64,000 bases of DNA from Serinicoccus kebangsaanensis. Lineage in GTDB: Bacteria > Actinomycetota > Actinomycetes > Actinomycetales > Dermatophilaceae. This document shows, in pieces, positions 62,917-64,000 of the stretch. A program made the translations under genes and the position numbers. Numbering within the stretch: position 1 is the first letter of the stretch; the number at the start of each line of letters is the position of its first letter. The stretch spans positions 85,611-149,610 of the forward strand of contig NZ_VSLG01000008.1 of assembly GCF_008919445.1 (NCBI RefSeq). Direction: 5' to 3'. The notes under the pieces were generated by a model. That model worked only from the letters and a program-made list of their open reading frames with translations, made no database searches and was not told the DNA's origin.

Positions 62917-63651
62917 ATGTCGCTGAAGGAGTTCCGTGCTGCCTTACGCGGAGCCACGTACCGCGCCGACGCGCTTGAGGTGATGCGCCTTCTTGAGGAG
63001 CGAGTCTGGCCGGAGCAGATGCTGCAGCTCATCGGTGACGCTCTCCTGGTCGCGGTCACCTCTGGATCCGCCAGCGCCCATGACCTGGCTCGAGCCTGCG
63101 TCGCACGACTGCAGGCGCGGGGATGGGACGGCGACGTCGACCTGGCCGACGCACTTGCGGCGCGGCTCGGTGATGGCCCCCAGCCACTCCTGAGGCCGGT
63201 CCGTGTCGATCTGGAGGAGCTCGCCAGCGTGCGCGAGGGCGACCCCACCCACGGAGGCGGGCGAGTCGACCTGGCCACGGGGCAGGTCTGGCCCCAAACG
63301 GTGTACGAGGACTTCCGCGCCGATGAGAGCGACGAAGAAGAGGAAGAAGTCGAAGACGAAGCAGCCGGTACGAGGTGGCTGTGGGTCGACCCGGTTGGCT
63401 CGCGGTCCGGCTACCGCGACATGGAAGTCTTTACCGAGACTGTCGAGGATGAACACCTGGCCGAGCTGTTGTCTATGGCCATCAGCGGGAAAGGTGCGTT
63501 CCGCCGTTTCAAGGACGCGATTGCACACCACCCGGAGGCCGCCGATGCCTGGTACGCATTCAGCGAAGACCGCGTCCGCGGCCGCGCTCGAGCATGGCTG
63601 GCAGCAGAGGGCTACACGCCGCGTCCAGGACGAACTGCCTCACCGCTCTGA
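62917..63651 (+). CDS. UPF0158-family protein
   Basis: A 244-residue protein. The C-terminal 150 residues match UPF0158: VRVDLEELASVREGD, GRVDLATGQVWPQTVYEDF, an acidic loop (DESDEEEEEVEDE), RDMEVFTETVEDEHLAELLSMAISGKGAFRRFKDAIAHHPEAADAWYAFSEDRVRGRARAWLAAEGY. The N-terminal 85 residues are a helical extension. The function of the family is unknown. The fourth 29-bp repeat starts 11 bp after its stop. Confidence 0.75.
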   Translation: MSLKEFRAALRGATYRADALEVMRLLEERVWPEQMLQLIGDALLVAVTSGSASAHDLARACVARLQARGWDGDVDLADALAARLGDGPQPLLRPVRVDLEELASVREGDPTHGGGRVDLATGQVWPQTVYEDFRADESDEEEEEVEDEAAGTRWLWVDPVGSRSGYRDMEVFTETVEDEHLAELLSMAISGKGAFRRFKDAIAHHPEAADAWYAFSEDRVRGRARAWLAAEGYTPRPGRTASPL

Positions 63652-63661
63652 CATCCGCAAC

Positions 63662-63690
63662 TGCCGCACTGAGCGTGGTCCGCACGCTAC
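63662..63690 (+). repeat. 29-bp island repeat, fourth copy
   Basis: Differs from the other copies at one base (CCGCACTGAG for CCGCGCTGAG). It lies between the UPF0158 gene and the left end of the IS21-family element. Confidence 0.9.
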
Positions 63691-63719
63691 TGCCGCGTCA
63701 GGTGAGGTTAGGGAGCTGT

Positions 63720-64000
63720 TGTCGACGGCACGTGAAAACTGACCCCGTGACGGCAGGTGAAAGTTGACCCTTGCCGAGATCCTGTCCTCGTCGACGAGGA
63801 CGGGAGGAAGCGGGTGTTGAACGTGGAGGACTGGGCTGAGATTCGCCGGTTGCACCGGTCGGAAGGCATGCCGATCAAGGCGATCGCGCGGGTGATGGGG
63901 TGCTCGAAGAACACTGTGAAGAAGGCGCTGGCTGCGTCCGGGCCTCCGGTGTACCAGCGACCGGCCAAGGGGTCGGTGGTCGACGCGGCCGAGCCCCGGA
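63720..64000 (+). mobile_element. Left end of an IS21-family insertion sequence
   Basis: The terminal region shows two 22-bp direct repeats at 63724-63745 (GACGGCACGTGAAAACTGAC...) and 63749-63770 (GACGGCAGGTGAAAGTTGAC...), the multiple terminal repeats expected for IS21 ends, with a TG-starting end near 63717-63720. An istA gene follows and leaves the window. The exact end and target duplication cannot be set without the right end. Confidence 0.8.
63814..64000 (+). CDS. istA: IS21-family transposase IstA, 5' part
   Basis: 62 codons are visible from GTG 63814 (GGAGG 6 nt upstream). MLNVEDWAEIRRLHRSEGMPIKAIARVMGCSKNTVKKALAASG is the N-terminal helix-turn-helix of IstA; the DDE domain and the istB helper gene would lie to the right of the window. 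Confidence 0.9.
   Translation, partial: MLNVEDWAEIRRLHRSEGMPIKAIARVMGCSKNTVKKALAASGPPVYQRPAKGSVVDAAEPR

Overview
The window is chromosomal DNA of a very GC-rich actinobacterium. Support for this: an HspR-controlled dnaK-grpE-dnaJ-hspR operon, a furA-katG pair, an lprG-p55 type lipoprotein/MFS pair, a pstSCAB operon behind a Pho box, frequent GTG starts, many 4-bp start/stop overlaps, and many apparently leaderless genes with a TANNNT hexamer 6-7 bp before the start codon. The overall style suggests Micrococcales, perhaps the Intrasporangiaceae/Ornithinimicrobiaceae group. That placement is inference from gene content, not from a marker gene.

Layout. 1-9.8 kb: sulfotransferase fragment, endonuclease IV (nfo), AztD-like zinc protein under a probable Zur box, exonuclease III, a HhH-GPD repair protein, and the lprG-p55 pair. 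9.8-14.2 kb: pstB-pstA-pstC-pstS on the minus strand, with a Pho box upstream of pstS and a hairpin between pstS and pstC. 14.2-22.3 kb: clpB with a HAIR box, a ZIP transporter, a macrodomain hydrolase, a GNAT, an MFS exporter with an ATPase/winged-helix protein, and a PLP ammonia-lyase. 22.4-36.5 kb: redox lipoprotein and CcdA-like protein, furA-katG, two two-component systems (OmpR type and LuxR type), an ABC exporter divergent from the LuxR-type system, and an AbiEi/DUF559-type protein. 36.6-41 kb: dnaK-grpE-dnaJ-hspR with two HAIR boxes. 41-57.6 kb: housekeeping and accessory metabolism. This includes a decayed methyltransferase, an aminoglycoside-phosphotransferase-like kinase, a PAP2 phosphatase with a structured leader, an ICMT/CmtR/CDF metal operon, a TetR regulator with three operators, a patatin, OsmC, enoyl-CoA hydratase, a DUF2254 protein and a short UvrA paralogue.

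57.6-64 kb is a lower-GC accessory (defence) island. It holds an ApeA-type HEPN protein tail-to-tail with a DUF3644 protein that also carries an Rx4H motif, an orotate-phosphoribosyltransferase-like gene, a MntA/HepT toxin-antitoxin pair, a DUF6933 gene, a UPF0158 gene, and the left end of an IS21-family element. A 29-bp repeat follows the last plus-strand gene of each module, and a degenerate copy directly follows the uvrA-like gene. This gives the island a cassette-like structure that no recognised element explains, and it is the strongest candidate here for something undescribed.

The core part also carries several repeat systems: five copies of an approximately 52-70 bp palindrome between genes, a 22-bp-period array that switches sequence type part way, a related hairpin between grpE and dnaJ, a perfect 31-bp hairpin, and a roughly five-fold excess (by-eye estimate) of the hexamer GTATGC/GCATAC that nearly disappears inside the island.
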